This document shows, in pieces, positions 28,384 to 37,831 of a stretch of 64,000 nucleotides of DNA (positions are counted from its first letter, which is position 1; each line of letters opens with the position of its first letter). Below the pieces are notes generated by a model, which was given only the letters and a program-made list of their open reading frames with translations, ran no database searches and was not told the origin of the DNA. This DNA is from Caballeronia novacaledonica (GTDB taxonomy: Bacteria; Pseudomonadota; Gammaproteobacteria; Burkholderiales; Burkholderiaceae), in the NCBI RefSeq assembly GCF_900258035.1, contig NZ_OGTP01000005.1, forward strand, positions 186,001 through 250,000, written 5' to 3'. A program made the position numbers and the translations under genes.

Positions 28384-28741
28384 GTTTTAGCGCTCTCTTT
28401 GAGATGACCTTCCCGATGTGCTGGACTGGTTAAATCAGAATAACAATGTACGATAATGTGAGACAAGTTTCAACATTGCTGGTTCTTGGTTCGTTAAGGG
28501 GAGGAATCGCACTATTTGTCGAGTGCAGCCCACGTGGCCCGTTTCGGGCGCTGAGACGTAGGCCCGCCTGGAGGGCTGTAGCACGCGCAGTTTGAGCAGC
28601 AGACCGAATCTTTTGTTATGGAGAGGGCCGTTGGCCCGTTTGGAAAGTCACTCGGGGAATCGTGCGGCGCTTGCAAGCGTCCGTTAGGCTGTGCCACCAG
28701 CGGGCTGATATCAGATAATCGACCGAAGGAATGTTCAGGAA
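28384..28741. other. Divergent promoter region, epimerase/LysR
   Basis: These 358 bases separate the minus-strand epimerase and the plus-strand LysR gene, the classical arrangement for a LysR regulator and its target. Apart from the palindrome at 28459-28472, I see an AT-richer patch at 28430-28470 and no coding signal. Confidence 0.6.
28459..28472 (+). promoter_or_regulatory. Operator candidate TGAGACAAGTTTCA
   Basis: Identical over 16 bases (TGAGACAAGTTTCAAC) to the element at 18653. It lies 76 bases upstream of the epimerase ATG on the opposite strand, at a position where it could overlap the promoter. A shared regulator, IclR or LysR, is inferred. The dyad TGAxACnnGTxTCA fits an IclR-type dimer better than the LysR T-N11-A pattern. 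Confidence 0.5.
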
Positions 28742-29650
28742 ATGCAGATCAATCGCGCCGATGTAGCAGATCTCATCTACTTTCTCGCTATTGCACGTCA
28801 TAAAAGCTTCAGTCGCGCTGCGATTGAGCTTGGGGTGACTACTTCAACCCTGAGCCATGCTCTGAAGGGCCTTGAGAATCGCCTTGGAGTTCGACTCCTG
28901 AATCGCACAACGAAGAGCGTTACCCTGACGGGCGCGGGCGACGCGTTGGCGGCTACGGTAGAGACGCCCTTCGAGGTGATCGACGTCGCGCTGGAGACGC
29001 TGAATCGGTTTCGTGATGCGCCCGCTGGTCGTATCCGGCTCAATGTCGCCGTCGAGGCCTCGACCTTACTGCTCGCACCGATAGTTCCCGAGTTCGTTGA
29101 GCGGTACCCGGATGTGGAACTCGACATCGTTGCAAGCAACCGCATGGTGAATGTGACCGAGGGCGGCTTTGACGCAGGAATTCGTTATGGGGGCACTGTC
29201 CCCGAGGATATGATTGCCCAACGTCTTTCCGCGAACATTCGATGGGTCGTTGCAGGATCGCCTACATATCTCGATCGATTTGGCACTCCGGTTCATCCAA
29301 GTGACCTTCTTCATCATCGCTGCGTTAGCAACCGTCTGGGAGATGACCGCGTCTATCGTTGGGAGTTTGAGCAAGGAGACGAGAAAATCGCCTTATTGGT
29401 TCCATCGTCGGTTACGGTTGACCAAGCTGAAACAGGACTAGTTGCCGTACTAGGTGGCGTGGGTCTCATGTACTTTCCTGAACCCTTAGTCGCGCGGTAC
29501 GTCAGCGACGGGCGGCTGCGGCTCGTGCTCACCGACTGGGCACCCTCCGAGCCCGGTTTTCATATCTACTATTCCAGCCGGCGTCAAATGCCGACGGGGT
29601 TGCGTCTTCTGATCGATCTGGTGCGAGAGATTCAGCCGTTGGGACTATGA
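28742..29650 (+). CDS. LysR-family transcriptional regulator
   Basis: A 302-residue LTTR. The N-terminal helix-turn-helix is seen as FLAIARHKSFSRAAIELGVT, then TTSTLSHALKGLENRLGVRL and LLNRTTKSVTLT, followed by a periplasmic-binding-like effector domain with FDAGIRYGG and RCVSNRLG. This is the AaeR/DsdC-like branch common next to oxidoreductases. It is transcribed away from the epimerase gene and may regulate it. The ribosome binding site is weak (GGA about 10 bases upstream). Confidence 0.93.
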   Translation: MQINRADVADLIYFLAIARHKSFSRAAIELGVTTSTLSHALKGLENRLGVRLLNRTTKSVTLTGAGDALAATVETPFEVIDVALETLNRFRDAPAGRIRLNVAVEASTLLLAPIVPEFVERYPDVELDIVASNRMVNVTEGGFDAGIRYGGTVPEDMIAQRLSANIRWVVAGSPTYLDRFGTPVHPSDLLHHRCVSNRLGDDRVYRWEFEQGDEKIALLVPSSVTVDQAETGLVAVLGGVGLMYFPEPLVARYVSDGRLRLVLTDWAPSEPGFHIYYSSRRQMPTGLRLLIDLVREIQPLGL

Positions 29651-30005
29651 CAGCAACGCAACCTCGACAGTCAAGACGGTCGCGCAATCAGAGAGGCCGT
29701 AGGACCGTAGCGGTAACGGGCGGAAACGCGTGCGTTGTGCCGACAGTTGGATGCCGGAAATCTCCGGCCCATTTTCGCAGGTGTCTATCAGCGCAAGATG
29801 AACAGTCGTTAGGACGTCGCTCTGCGCAATTAGATGGTGATTGCGGTCCGTTGCTCGCCACTAGAGTCGAGTTCACTGTCGGAAAGTCCTATCGCGGGTG
29901 AGGTGTCAAAGCACCGGCATCCTCAGGCTCGGCAGTTTTGCGGTTTTTCAACATGCTTTGCGACCGGCTTTCGGGATATGTCCTCTCCAACCCATATCGG
30001 CGAGA
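29651..30005. other. Gene-free stretch
   Basis: A 355-base gap between the end of LysR and the end of the convergent MFS gene. Short frames here lack coding features. No clear intrinsic terminator was found. Confidence 0.5.
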
Positions 30006-31190
30006 TCACTGCGATTTATGGGACGCGTGAAGTCGGATCGCAATTGGAATAGCGCAAAGAGCAAGAGTCGCCGCAACAAGAAAGATCGGGCCAAGTCCGG
30101 TCAGATTGGCGAGCAAACCAAGAACAGGTGCGAATATGCCGAGCGCCACATCGATGAAGGCGGTGTAGATACCCATAGCGAGGCCTCGCGCATCCGTGGG
30201 GGCGCGCGCGACCGCCTCCATTCCGAACCCCGGATAGACCAGCGCGTAGCCGAATCCGGCCAAAGCAGCGCCTGAGAACGCAAGCCACGCGACGGGCGAG
30301 AGGTAAATGAGGGCCATACCGGCACTGTGGATGACGATAAAGACCATCGCAGTTCTTGCGCCACCGAGGCGGTCGGGCAACGGGCTGAGGAAAGCACGGG
30401 CGACGATCAGACCTGCGGCGAATGCAGTAAATGATAGCCAAGCTGGCTGCCAACCTCGTTGGACGAAAAGAAGAACGGCGAACGCAGTCACTATGCCGTA
30501 ACCGAGGCTCGAAAAGGCCATCCCCATGCCAGGCAGCCAAACGGCTTTCAACACCGTAGCGACGACCCTATTGCTCTGTGGATTGACTTTGACGGCGGGA
30601 ATAGGAGTGATCAAAACGAGCGTAAAGACTGCACCGACGGAGGTCGCTAAACCAATCGAGGCAAACCCATAGCTCTTGAAAAGAAAACTTCCAAGTGGCG
30701 AACCGAAAGCCAACGCCACAAACATTGACGTGCCGATCCATGCAATCATTTTCCCGACGTTGCCCGGGCCGGCAAGGGCTAGACACCAGCTTTGAGCGCC
30801 GGTCATGATGAAACTCTCGGCGCCGCCGAGCAAAGCACGACCCACTATCAATATCGCGATGGAAACTAGCGCGTTACTGATGGTCTTCAATGAGACAAGA
30901 TAGAGCAGACCGGCGAGCGCTGCCATGACAAGTCCTGCGGTCACGGCGTACTTCGGACCTCTCTGATCAGAGATTCTGCCCGACCACAGACGCGAAAGTA
31001 ACGACGCCGCGAATTGAGCACCGGAAACGAGGCCAACAGTGAACGTTCCAAATCCCAGGCCGTCGTGAATATGTAGTGGAAGAGCCGGTAGAGCGGCTCC
31101 TGTAACCAAGAACACGGTGAATACGCATGCCATCAGCGACAGCAGCGATCGATTGGTGGATGATGTGAACCGGTGGGGTATCACGAACAC
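30006..31190 (-). CDS. MFS transporter, YhhS/arabinose-efflux-like
   Basis: A 394-residue, 12-helix major facilitator protein. The loop 2-3 signature appears as RLWSGRISDQRGPKYAV, the helix 4-5 region as GRALLGGAESFIMTGAQSW, and the C-terminal half repeats the loop as PLPDRLGGARTAMV. This is the YhhS/YfcJ-type drug/sugar efflux branch. It is monocistronic, with the aldo/keto reductase fragment just upstream. Substrate unknown. Confidence 0.92.
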   Translation of the reverse strand: MFVIPHRFTSSTNRSLLSLMACVFTVFLVTGAALPALPLHIHDGLGFGTFTVGLVSGAQFAASLLSRLWSGRISDQRGPKYAVTAGLVMAALAGLLYLVSLKTISNALVSIAILIVGRALLGGAESFIMTGAQSWCLALAGPGNVGKMIAWIGTSMFVALAFGSPLGSFLFKSYGFASIGLATSVGAVFTLVLITPIPAVKVNPQSNRVVATVLKAVWLPGMGMAFSSLGYGIVTAFAVLLFVQRGWQPAWLSFTAFAAGLIVARAFLSPLPDRLGGARTAMVFIVIHSAGMALIYLSPVAWLAFSGAALAGFGYALVYPGFGMEAVARAPTDARGLAMGIYTAFIDVALGIFAPVLGLLANLTGLGPIFLVAATLALCAIPIAIRLHASHKSQ

Positions 31191-31215
31191 GTCTACTCCT
31201 CAGGCTGCGGACACA

Positions 31216-31410
31216 TCAGAGGCCCGAGCGCCTCAGCATCGCTTCCGGGTATCGGGCTCCCTCGACTGCTATCGCCGCAGCGCCCACTTGGATTTCAATG
31301 AGTTCGTCGTTTGAGAGCACAACCGATAGTGCGCCCACATTCTCCTTAAAGCGTTCCACGTTGCGTGTGCCGAACAATGGAACGATCCAAGGCTTGTCTC
31401 TGGACTTTCC
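31216..31410 (-). pseudogene. C-terminal fragment of an aldo/keto reductase
   Basis: About 60 codons match the end of an aldo/keto reductase of the YdhF/Tas-like type: KPWIVPLFGTRN, then RFKENVGALSVVLSNDEL and GARYPEAMLR. The N-terminal four-fifths, including the catalytic tetrad, are missing. The upstream 75 bases show no continuation in any frame, so it is a deletion relic. A complete but different aldo/keto reductase is encoded at 32832. Confidence 0.75.
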
Positions 31411-31485
31411 GTATCCCATGCAGCCCAGGGAAAGTGCCGAAACTACAAGTCCTTAGCCCGCTCGCGTTTTCTGCATGTTTGCACC

Positions 31486-31860
31486 TCAGTCTGCAGGCAA
31501 GATGTTGATGGTTGTCACTCGAACGCGCTCATCAATCATGGGAGCGAGATAAGGACTCTTGCCGTATTTCAGGCGATAGGCTTCATCAACCTGGTCGTTG
31601 ATTGCGCCCCTGGCGCCCGCGAAGGACACGTCCCTTGTTGTTCCCGCAACTGTGATTCGGCCAGCACCCTGGCGGATGGCGGCTTGATACCAGCGAGATG
31701 CTTCGCCGTTATAGGCGCGAACGTAAAGATGACCGTCCACGATCACCGACCAAATCCACGTCGGTGTGCCATAGGTTTTGTGATCTTCACGGAATGGAGC
31801 AATGTACAGATCGTCGGAAGCTGCAATTCGCTCAAGTTCGCTTCGCGTCCACATACCCAT
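31486..31860 (-). CDS. DUF2255 family protein
   Basis: A 124-residue protein starting MGMWTRSELERIAASDDLYI, with TWIWSVIVDGHLYVRAYNG and a C-terminal VDEAYRLKYGKSPYL. This is the pattern of the DUF2255 family, a flavin-reductase or pyridoxamine-oxidase-like split-barrel group of unknown function. ATG 31860 with GAGGGA 8 bases upstream is preferred over the 239-codon frame starting at 32205, whose first 115 codons look non-coding. Confidence 0.82.
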   Translation of the reverse strand: MGMWTRSELERIAASDDLYIAPFREDHKTYGTPTWIWSVIVDGHLYVRAYNGEASRWYQAAIRQGAGRITVAGTTRDVSFAGARGAINDQVDEAYRLKYGKSPYLAPMIDERVRVTTINILPAD

Positions 31861-32066
31861 GTTGCGTCCCTCGGAGGATGGAAAGAAATCTGAAGACCGT
31901 GTAATTGATAATCTGCTCGGTCGACTCGGCTCGCGAAATTGCCCGAGCCAGATGGCGGACCGACACGAATTTGAGGTTCCCGAAGAGGGCTGATGCATGC
32001 GCGGAGAGTGGCCATGATGCTTTGATGAACCGATGACGCTTTCCAACGCGCATAACGCCGAGGCAA

Positions 32067-32420
32067 TTAGTCGTCTGCCCGTTCGATGAGTATGTCCGAT
32101 GCCCCGGTCGTACGCAGTTCTTCCAAGCCACAATCGAGACGCCCAAGCTTCACAAGGCCCGGCGAATGCCGAAAGTCCTTGTGAAAAACTGCAATGTTTC
32201 CCCACGGTTCGTAATATGTAACGTCGCCCGCGTAAGGGACAATTCCTGATGGTGTTCCGTCCGTGTTCAGCCTTCTTGGGAGGTAAGCAATCTTCTCCGT
32301 CGCCGCGAAGTCGACCAGCCGGAGAGGCAGCGGCAACATGGCTACAAAGTCGCGCGATGTAGCGTTGTCGTCCAAGCGCCCGGTCACAAGCGTGCCATTC
32401 AATACAAATCTGATCTTCAC
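32067..32420 (-). CDS. Cyclophilin-like fold protein
   Basis: A 117-residue protein with the cyclophilin-like (DUF369-type) pattern. It has KIRFVLNGTLVTGRLDDNAT at the N terminus, DFVAMLPLPLRLVDF, a central YAGDVTYYEPWGNIAVFHKD and a C-terminal LVKLGRLDCGLEEL. These small beta-barrels have no settled enzymatic role. The start is a GTG at 32420 with AGGGA 7 bases upstream; the frame extends to 32669 but the extension is not protein-like. It is separated by about 200 bases from the DUF2255 gene on the same strand. Confidence 0.8.
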   Translation of the reverse strand: MKIRFVLNGTLVTGRLDDNATSRDFVAMLPLPLRLVDFAATEKIAYLPRRLNTDGTPSGIVPYAGDVTYYEPWGNIAVFHKDFRHSPGLVKLGRLDCGLEELRTTGASDILIERADD

Positions 32421-32831
32421 GACTATCCCTTGCTCGCGATTTGACTGGCGACCCACGTTGGCGTGTTGCAAGACCGTCCGGCAGCGGGCACGTGGGAACT
32501 GTAGCCGAATCGCTGCAACTGGGTTAGCCGCGCTCGTGCCAATGTTGTTGTGAGCAAGATTCACAAAAGCCTGAGACGGCCACACAGACCGCCCTGGCGA
32601 GCCAAATAATACAGGGCAGTCTCCGCGCCGTGCCGTTTGTTGGCGAATTCTCACAAGTGCATGCGACATAGGCCGGCTTTCAGATTGAGATATTCCCGTT
32701 AAAGTTAGTCGATAGCGCGGTGGGGTTCAACACGCCGTGCAGGTCGACCGCGCCGAGGAATCGGCCAGTAAATCGATTCGGTTCAACACGTCGCTGATAG
32801 AGGCGTGCAGGAAGAAAGGGGCGGAACTGAA
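32421..32831. other. Divergent intergenic region
   Basis: About 410 bases between the minus-strand cyclophilin-like gene and the plus-strand aldo/keto reductase. A short near-direct repeat, GATAGCGCGGTGGGGTTCAA / AATCGATTCGGTTCAACACG, lies around 32709-32793. No gene seen; presumed divergent promoters. Confidence 0.5.
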
Positions 32832-33818
32832 ATGCAATATGTTCATCTCGGACGGTCGGGCCTAAAGGTTAGCCGTCTGTGCCTCGGAACCATGAACTTT
32901 GGCGACCTGACGGATGAGTCGACCAGCTTTAGGATCATGGACGATGCGATGGGATTCGGCGTCAATTTTATCGATACCGCCGATGTGTACGGTGGACCGC
33001 AGTCTCCGCAGATGAAACAGGGCTTTGGCCTTTCGGAAGAGATCATTGGTCGCTGGATCGCCCAAGGTGGCAGACGCGATCAAATCGTACTCGCGTCAAA
33101 GGTCTACCAGCCGATGGGACTGGGGCCGAATGACCGCGGACTATCGGCATTTCATATCAGAAAGGCATGCGAGGACAGCTTGCGCCGGCTGAAGACTGAT
33201 CACATCGATCTCTACCAGATGCACCACATCGACAGACGCACGCCATGGGAGGAGGTTTGGCAAGCCATGGACGTCTTGATTCAACAGGGAAAGGTGCTCT
33301 ACGTCGGAAGCTGCAATTTTGCCGGCTGGGATATTGCTACTGCCCAGGCGGCGGCGCAGTCACGCCACTTCATGGGACTCGTCGCGGAACAGAGTCTATA
33401 TAACCTGTCTGCGCGAACCATCGAACTTGAGCTGATTCCAGCTTGTCGTCACCATGGCGTAGGACTACTTCCATGGAGCCCCTTGGGTGGCGGACTGTTG
33501 GGAGGTGTGCTCCAGAGGGCGCTCGATGGTCGCCGCGCAAAGCCCGAAATGGCTCGGAGAATTGGCCAATATCACGACCAGTTGCAGGCGTATGAGGCGC
33601 TGTGCGCCGACCTTGAAGAGCGTCCAGCCGACATCGCCCTAGCCTGGCTGCTCCACAATCCTGTAGTCACCGCCCCAGTTGTCGGTCCACGTACGCCAGA
33701 CCAACTGTCGCTCGCACTTCGAGCCGTCGATATTTCCCTGTCTGAGGACACCCTTCGTTGCCTGGACGAGATCTGGCCGGGTCTCGGAGGGGAAGCGCCA
33801 GAAGCTTATGCATGGTAA
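32832..33818 (+). CDS. Aldo/keto reductase
   Basis: A 328-residue NADPH-dependent reductase of aldehydes or ketones with the (beta/alpha)8 fold. The catalytic tetrad is visible as Asp and Tyr in FIDTADVYGG, Lys in VLASKVYQP and His in LYQMHHID. The C-terminal cofactor segment is PVVGPRTPDQL. ATG 32832 (MQYVHLGRSGLKVSRLCLG) has a GGA about 7 bases upstream and is preferred to the upstream start at 32805. It precedes the molybdenum oxidoreductase operon by 72 bases. Confidence 0.95.
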   Translation: MQYVHLGRSGLKVSRLCLGTMNFGDLTDESTSFRIMDDAMGFGVNFIDTADVYGGPQSPQMKQGFGLSEEIIGRWIAQGGRRDQIVLASKVYQPMGLGPNDRGLSAFHIRKACEDSLRRLKTDHIDLYQMHHIDRRTPWEEVWQAMDVLIQQGKVLYVGSCNFAGWDIATAQAAAQSRHFMGLVAEQSLYNLSARTIELELIPACRHHGVGLLPWSPLGGGLLGGVLQRALDGRRAKPEMARRIGQYHDQLQAYEALCADLEERPADIALAWLLHNPVVTAPVVGPRTPDQLSLALRAVDISLSEDTLRCLDEIWPGLGGEAPEAYAW

Positions 33819-33890
33819 CGCGCGGCGCATCTTCTTCTCGACAATCCCGCTCAAGACGGACTGTCTAAAGAGCAAAAGGAGTAACGACCT

Positions 33891-34556
33891 ATGGACGAAT
33901 CCGGCCAACCGAATCCGACGCGACGAAATCTGCTTATCGTGGGGGCAGTCTCAGCTGTAGCCCCGATGCTGCCTGTTGGGACAGCAAACGCGCAAAAACA
34001 AATCGGCGGTCCATTAAACGGAGATTCTCCGGCGCTGACGACAAAGCATATGCGCGTCAATTTTAATGTGAATGGCGTCGTTCAAGCACTTGAGCTCGAC
34101 CCGCGAACTACTTTGCTTGACGCCTTGCGGGAGCACCTCCGTCTTACCGGTACCAAGAAGGGGTGCGACCACGGGCAATGCGGCGCGTGTACCGTCCTCG
34201 TGAATGGAGTCCGCATCAACGCTTGCCTGAGCCTTGCCGTAATGCACGAGGGTGACGCGATAACAACTATCGAAGGGCTTGGCACGCCGGACCACCTTCA
34301 TCCAATGCAAGCGGCCTTTATCAAGCACGATGGCTATCAATGTGGATACTGTACGCCGGGCCAAATCTGTTCGGCGGTTGCCGTCCTCAGCGAGATCAAG
34401 GCTGGGGTGCCCAGCCACGCGACCGGCGACCTGACAGCCTCCGTTGAGGCCACCAACGTGGAAATGCGCGAACGAATGAGCGGCAATATCTGTCGCTGTG
34501 GCGCCTACTCGAATATCGCCGATGCGATGGCCGAAGTGGCGGGGAGCCGGGCATGA
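33891..34556 (+). CDS. paoA: Aldehyde oxidoreductase [2Fe-2S] subunit (PaoA-like)
   Basis: A 221-residue small subunit of a periplasmic xanthine-oxidase-family enzyme. A twin-arginine signal ([10 protein letters not shown]) allows co-export of the folded complex. The plant-type [2Fe-2S] domain has CDHGQCGAC plus a fourth Cys in RINAC. The second cluster domain has CGYCTPGQ and NICRC. It transfers electrons from the Mo centre towards FAD. Its stop overlaps the next ATG by 4 bases. Length and Tat signal match PaoA (YagT) of E. coli. Confidence 0.93.
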   Translation: MDESGQPNPTRRNLLIVGAVSAVAPMLPVGTANAQKQIGGPLNGDSPALTTKHMRVNFNVNGVVQALELDPRTTLLDALREHLRLTGTKKGCDHGQCGACTVLVNGVRINACLSLAVMHEGDAITTIEGLGTPDHLHPMQAAFIKHDGYQCGYCTPGQICSAVAVLSEIKAGVPSHATGDLTASVEATNVEMRERMSGNICRCGAYSNIADAMAEVAGSRA

Positions 34557-35503
34557 AAGAGTTCACCTACGAGCGAGCGAAGAGTCCCGCCGAGGCTGCT
34601 GTGATCGCTTCGCAGCGACAGGGCGCGAAATTCATTGCCGGAGGCACCAATCTGATCGATCTTATGAAGCTCGAGATAGAAACGCCGGCTCATCTGGTCG
34701 ACCTTCGGCATATTGGTCTCGACCGCATAGAGGAAACCGCTGACGGAGGTCTTCGTGTCGGCGCACTGGTCACAAATACCCAGCTTGCTGCCGATCCGAG
34801 GGTGCGACGGGACTATGGGGTGCTTGCGCGCGCGATCGTTGCCGGTGCGTCGGGGCAATTGCGGAACAAAGCGACAACGGGCGGCAACTTGCTTCAGCGC
34901 ACGCGCTGTCCATATTTCTACGATCCGAATCAAGCCTGCAATAAGCGGCAACCAGGGTCAGGTTGTGCCGCAATCAGCGGGTTCAGTCGCCAGTTGGCCG
35001 TGATCGGCGGGAGTTCTGACTGCATCGCAACGAACCCAGGCGATATGGCTGTGGCATTGCGCGCTTTGGACGCAACCATCGGAACCGTTCGAGCCAATGG
35101 CCAGACCAGGGTGATACCGATCGCCGACTTCCATCGGCTGCCAGGCACCACGCCAAATGTCGAGACCGAACTTATGCCCGGCGAACTCATTACCGAGGTG
35201 ACATTGCCTCCGCCGATCGGTGGGCGGCACATTTATCAGAAGGTCCGAGATCGCGCATCGTATGCGTTTGCCCTGGTCTCGGTCGCAGCCGTCGTGCACG
35301 AGGACGGTCGTGGGCGGATTGCAGTGGGTGGTGTAGCGCCGAGGCCGTGGCGAGTTGCAGCTGCAGATGCGGCGATGTCCGAGGGTGCCAAGGCAGTCGC
35401 ACACGCACTTATGAACGGAGCGCGTCCGACGCACGATAACGCGTTCAAAATGGCCTTGCTCGAGCGGACGATAGCCTACGTAATGGCGCAGGCGAGGGGA
35501 TGA
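34553..35503 (+). CDS. paoB: Aldehyde oxidoreductase FAD-binding subunit (PaoB-like)
   Basis: A 316-residue medium subunit of the CO-dehydrogenase flavoprotein type. FAD motifs are [12 protein letters not shown] and [16 protein letters not shown] cysteine-bearing insertion ([20 protein letters not shown]) corresponds to the extra [4Fe-4S] site found in PaoB-type enzymes but not in ordinary xanthine dehydrogenases. C-terminal [12 protein letters not shown] belongs to the FAD_binding/CO_deh_flav_C domain. It overlaps paoA by 4 bases and is followed by paoC after 3 bases. Confidence 0.93.
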   Translation: MKEFTYERAKSPAEAAVIASQRQGAKFIAGGTNLIDLMKLEIETPAHLVDLRHIGLDRIEETADGGLRVGALVTNTQLAADPRVRRDYGVLARAIVAGASGQLRNKATTGGNLLQRTRCPYFYDPNQACNKRQPGSGCAAISGFSRQLAVIGGSSDCIATNPGDMAVALRALDATIGTVRANGQTRVIPIADFHRLPGTTPNVETELMPGELITEVTLPPPIGGRHIYQKVRDRASYAFALVSVAAVVHEDGRGRIAVGGVAPRPWRVAAADAAMSEGAKAVAHALMNGARPTHDNAFKMALLERTIAYVMAQARG

Positions 35504-35506
35504 TTA

Positions 35507-37717
35507 ATGAAGTTTGAGATGCCAGCAGGACAGAATCCAATCGACCAGATGACCGTAGTCGGTCAACCACTTGATCGCTTCGAGGCGAAGCTGAAGACAA
35601 CTGGTACTGCGACCTACGCTTACGAGTATCACAACGTCGCCCCGAATATCGCGTACGGCTACATCCTTGGCGCTGCGATTTCCAAAGGGCGAATCAAGTC
35701 AATCGACACTAGGCAGGCCGAGTCTTCCCCTGGTGTGCTGGGTGTTGTGACGTATCGCAACGCTGGTCCTTTGGGGGTCGGCAAGTTCTACGTCCAACGG
35801 ATGCTCGCTTCGCCAGAAATCGATCACTATCACCAGCCGATTGCGGTGGTGGTGGCAGAGACTTTCGAGCAAGCGCGCGCGGCTTCGTCGCTCATTCGCG
35901 TCGATTACACGCGCAGCGCAGGCAGATTTGATCTCGCTGCCCAACTCTTCAGCGCTCCAGTCGCACCACAGATGGCGTTTGGCGGCCCAACCGAGACCCA
36001 CGTAGGAGACTTCGAACGAGCTTTTTCAGACGCCGAGATGAAGGTAGACGAGACCTATACCGTTCCCGACCAAGCCCACGCCATGATGGAACCCCATGCC
36101 ACGATCGCGGTTTGGGAGGGTGACCGGGTCACTTGCTGGACCTCGATCCAGCAGATGAACTGGGGTACCCGCGATCTCGGACTCATTCTCGGTATTCCGC
36201 GTGACAACGTTCGACTCATTTCGTCTTTTATCGGCGGCGGCTTTGGAGGGAAAGGCACGGTCCAGTCTGATCTTGTGCTGGCGGCCCTCGCCGCGCGGTT
36301 AGTGCGTCGGCCAGTCAAAATCGCGCTTCAGCGTCCAATCATGTTTAATAACACGATCCATCGGCCGAAGACGATCCAGCGCGTCAGACTTGGTGCCGGG
36401 CGCGACGGGAAACTCACGGCGATCGGCCACGAAAGCTGGTCTGGCAACCTTGCGGGCGGACGCACGGAGCCGACAACCCTGTCCACGCGAACCCTGTATG
36501 CGGGGCCAAACCGCATGACCCGCGTCCGATTGGCAACGCTAGATCTCGCAGAGGGAAACGCCATGCGAGCGCCGGGGGAAGCGCCTGGTCTAATGGCGCT
36601 TGAGATCGCGATGGACGAAATGGCAGAGAAGCTTGGAATGGATCCGGTCGAGTTCCGAATCCTGAACGACACGCAGGTCGACCCAGAAAATCCCAATCGA
36701 CCCTTCTCATCCCGTCCCTTCGTCGAGTGTCTGCGAACTGGCTCCGAACGCTTCGGATGGAAGACACGAAAGGCGCGGCCAGGTCAGCTCCGCGATGGCC
36801 ATTGGCTCGTTGGGACAGGGATGGCCGGTGCGATTCGAGGGGCACCCATCGGCAAGGCGGGAGCACGGTTACGCCTTGACCGCCGAGGTTCTATCACCGT
36901 CGAGACCGATATGACCGACATCGGCACGGGCAGCTACACCATCGTGCAGCAGACGGCAGCCGAGTTAATGGGCGTCCCGATCGAGAAGGTCGTGGCGAGA
37001 CTGGGCGACTCGAGCTTTCCAGAGACTCCTGGTTCAGGAGGGCAACAAGGTGCCGCGTCTGTCACTGCGGGCGTATATGCCGCTTGCATGAAGCTGCGGG
37101 AGATTGTTGCCGAGCGATTGGGATTCAAAGCCGCTGAGACCGAGTTCACGGCTGGCAAAGTTCGTTCTGGCGGGCGAAGTGTGCCGCTTACTCAGGCGGC
37201 TGCAGATGGCGACATCGTCGTCGAAGACAGCATCGAATTCGGTGATTTATCCAAGCAGTTCGCGATTCAGACTTTTGGAGCGCATTTCGCTGAAGTTGCT
37301 GTTAATGCCTTTACTGGCGAGATCCGTGTTCGCCGGATGCTCGCGGTATGTGCTGCCGGGCGCATTCTGAACCCCAAGACGGCACGCAGTCAGGTGATCG
37401 GTGGGATGACGATGGGCATTGGCGCGGCGTTGATGGAAGAGATGGCAGTTGATAAACGGCTTGGCTTGTTTATCAACCATGATTTAGCCGGATATGAAGT
37501 ACCGGTTCATGCGGATATACCCCATCTCGATGCCTTCTTTGTCGAAGAGGTCGATCCGGCGATTTCGCCCTTGAAGGCGAAGGGTGTCGGCGAATTGGGC
37601 CTCACGGGAGTTGCACCTGCGGTCGCGAATGCAGTCTACAACGCGACCGGTATACGTGTGCGGCAGTACCCGATCACGCTGGACAAGTTTCTCGATCGGC
37701 TGCCGGTCATCGCCTGA
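35507..37717 (+). CDS. paoC: Aldehyde oxidoreductase molybdenum-binding subunit (PaoC-like)
   Basis: A 736-residue catalytic subunit that binds the molybdenum cytosine dinucleotide cofactor and oxidises aldehydes to acids. Family motifs are FIGGGFGGKG near residue 243, RAPGEAPGLMALE, PGSGGQQGAAS and the active-site Glu in KGVGELGLTGVAPAVANAV near the C terminus. AGGGG precedes the ATG. A PaoD-type cofactor-insertion chaperone gene, usual downstream, is not present here. Periplasmic detoxification of aldehydes is the known role of the family. Confidence 0.94.
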   Translation: MKFEMPAGQNPIDQMTVVGQPLDRFEAKLKTTGTATYAYEYHNVAPNIAYGYILGAAISKGRIKSIDTRQAESSPGVLGVVTYRNAGPLGVGKFYVQRMLASPEIDHYHQPIAVVVAETFEQARAASSLIRVDYTRSAGRFDLAAQLFSAPVAPQMAFGGPTETHVGDFERAFSDAEMKVDETYTVPDQAHAMMEPHATIAVWEGDRVTCWTSIQQMNWGTRDLGLILGIPRDNVRLISSFIGGGFGGKGTVQSDLVLAALAARLVRRPVKIALQRPIMFNNTIHRPKTIQRVRLGAGRDGKLTAIGHESWSGNLAGGRTEPTTLSTRTLYAGPNRMTRVRLATLDLAEGNAMRAPGEAPGLMALEIAMDEMAEKLGMDPVEFRILNDTQVDPENPNRPFSSRPFVECLRTGSERFGWKTRKARPGQLRDGHWLVGTGMAGAIRGAPIGKAGARLRLDRRGSITVETDMTDIGTGSYTIVQQTAAELMGVPIEKVVARLGDSSFPETPGSGGQQGAASVTAGVYAACMKLREIVAERLGFKAAETEFTAGKVRSGGRSVPLTQAAADGDIVVEDSIEFGDLSKQFAIQTFGAHFAEVAVNAFTGEIRVRRMLAVCAAGRILNPKTARSQVIGGMTMGIGAALMEEMAVDKRLGLFINHDLAGYEVPVHADIPHLDAFFVEEVDPAISPLKAKGVGELGLTGVAPAVANAVYNATGIRVRQYPITLDKFLDRLPVIA

Positions 37718-37831
37718 GATTGTGATGTCAGGTGGCGGACGGAAGTGCTGTCGGCCCGTAGAGCGGTCAGCCACTGCAAGTCTTTCGCTGGCTGGTAGCA
37801 CTTTCAACTCAACAAATATGGAGGAAGTATC

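Noticed and set aside
30889-30899. Extra copy of TGAGACAAG
   Set aside because: It lies inside the MFS coding region and lacks the right half of the dyad; taken as chance.
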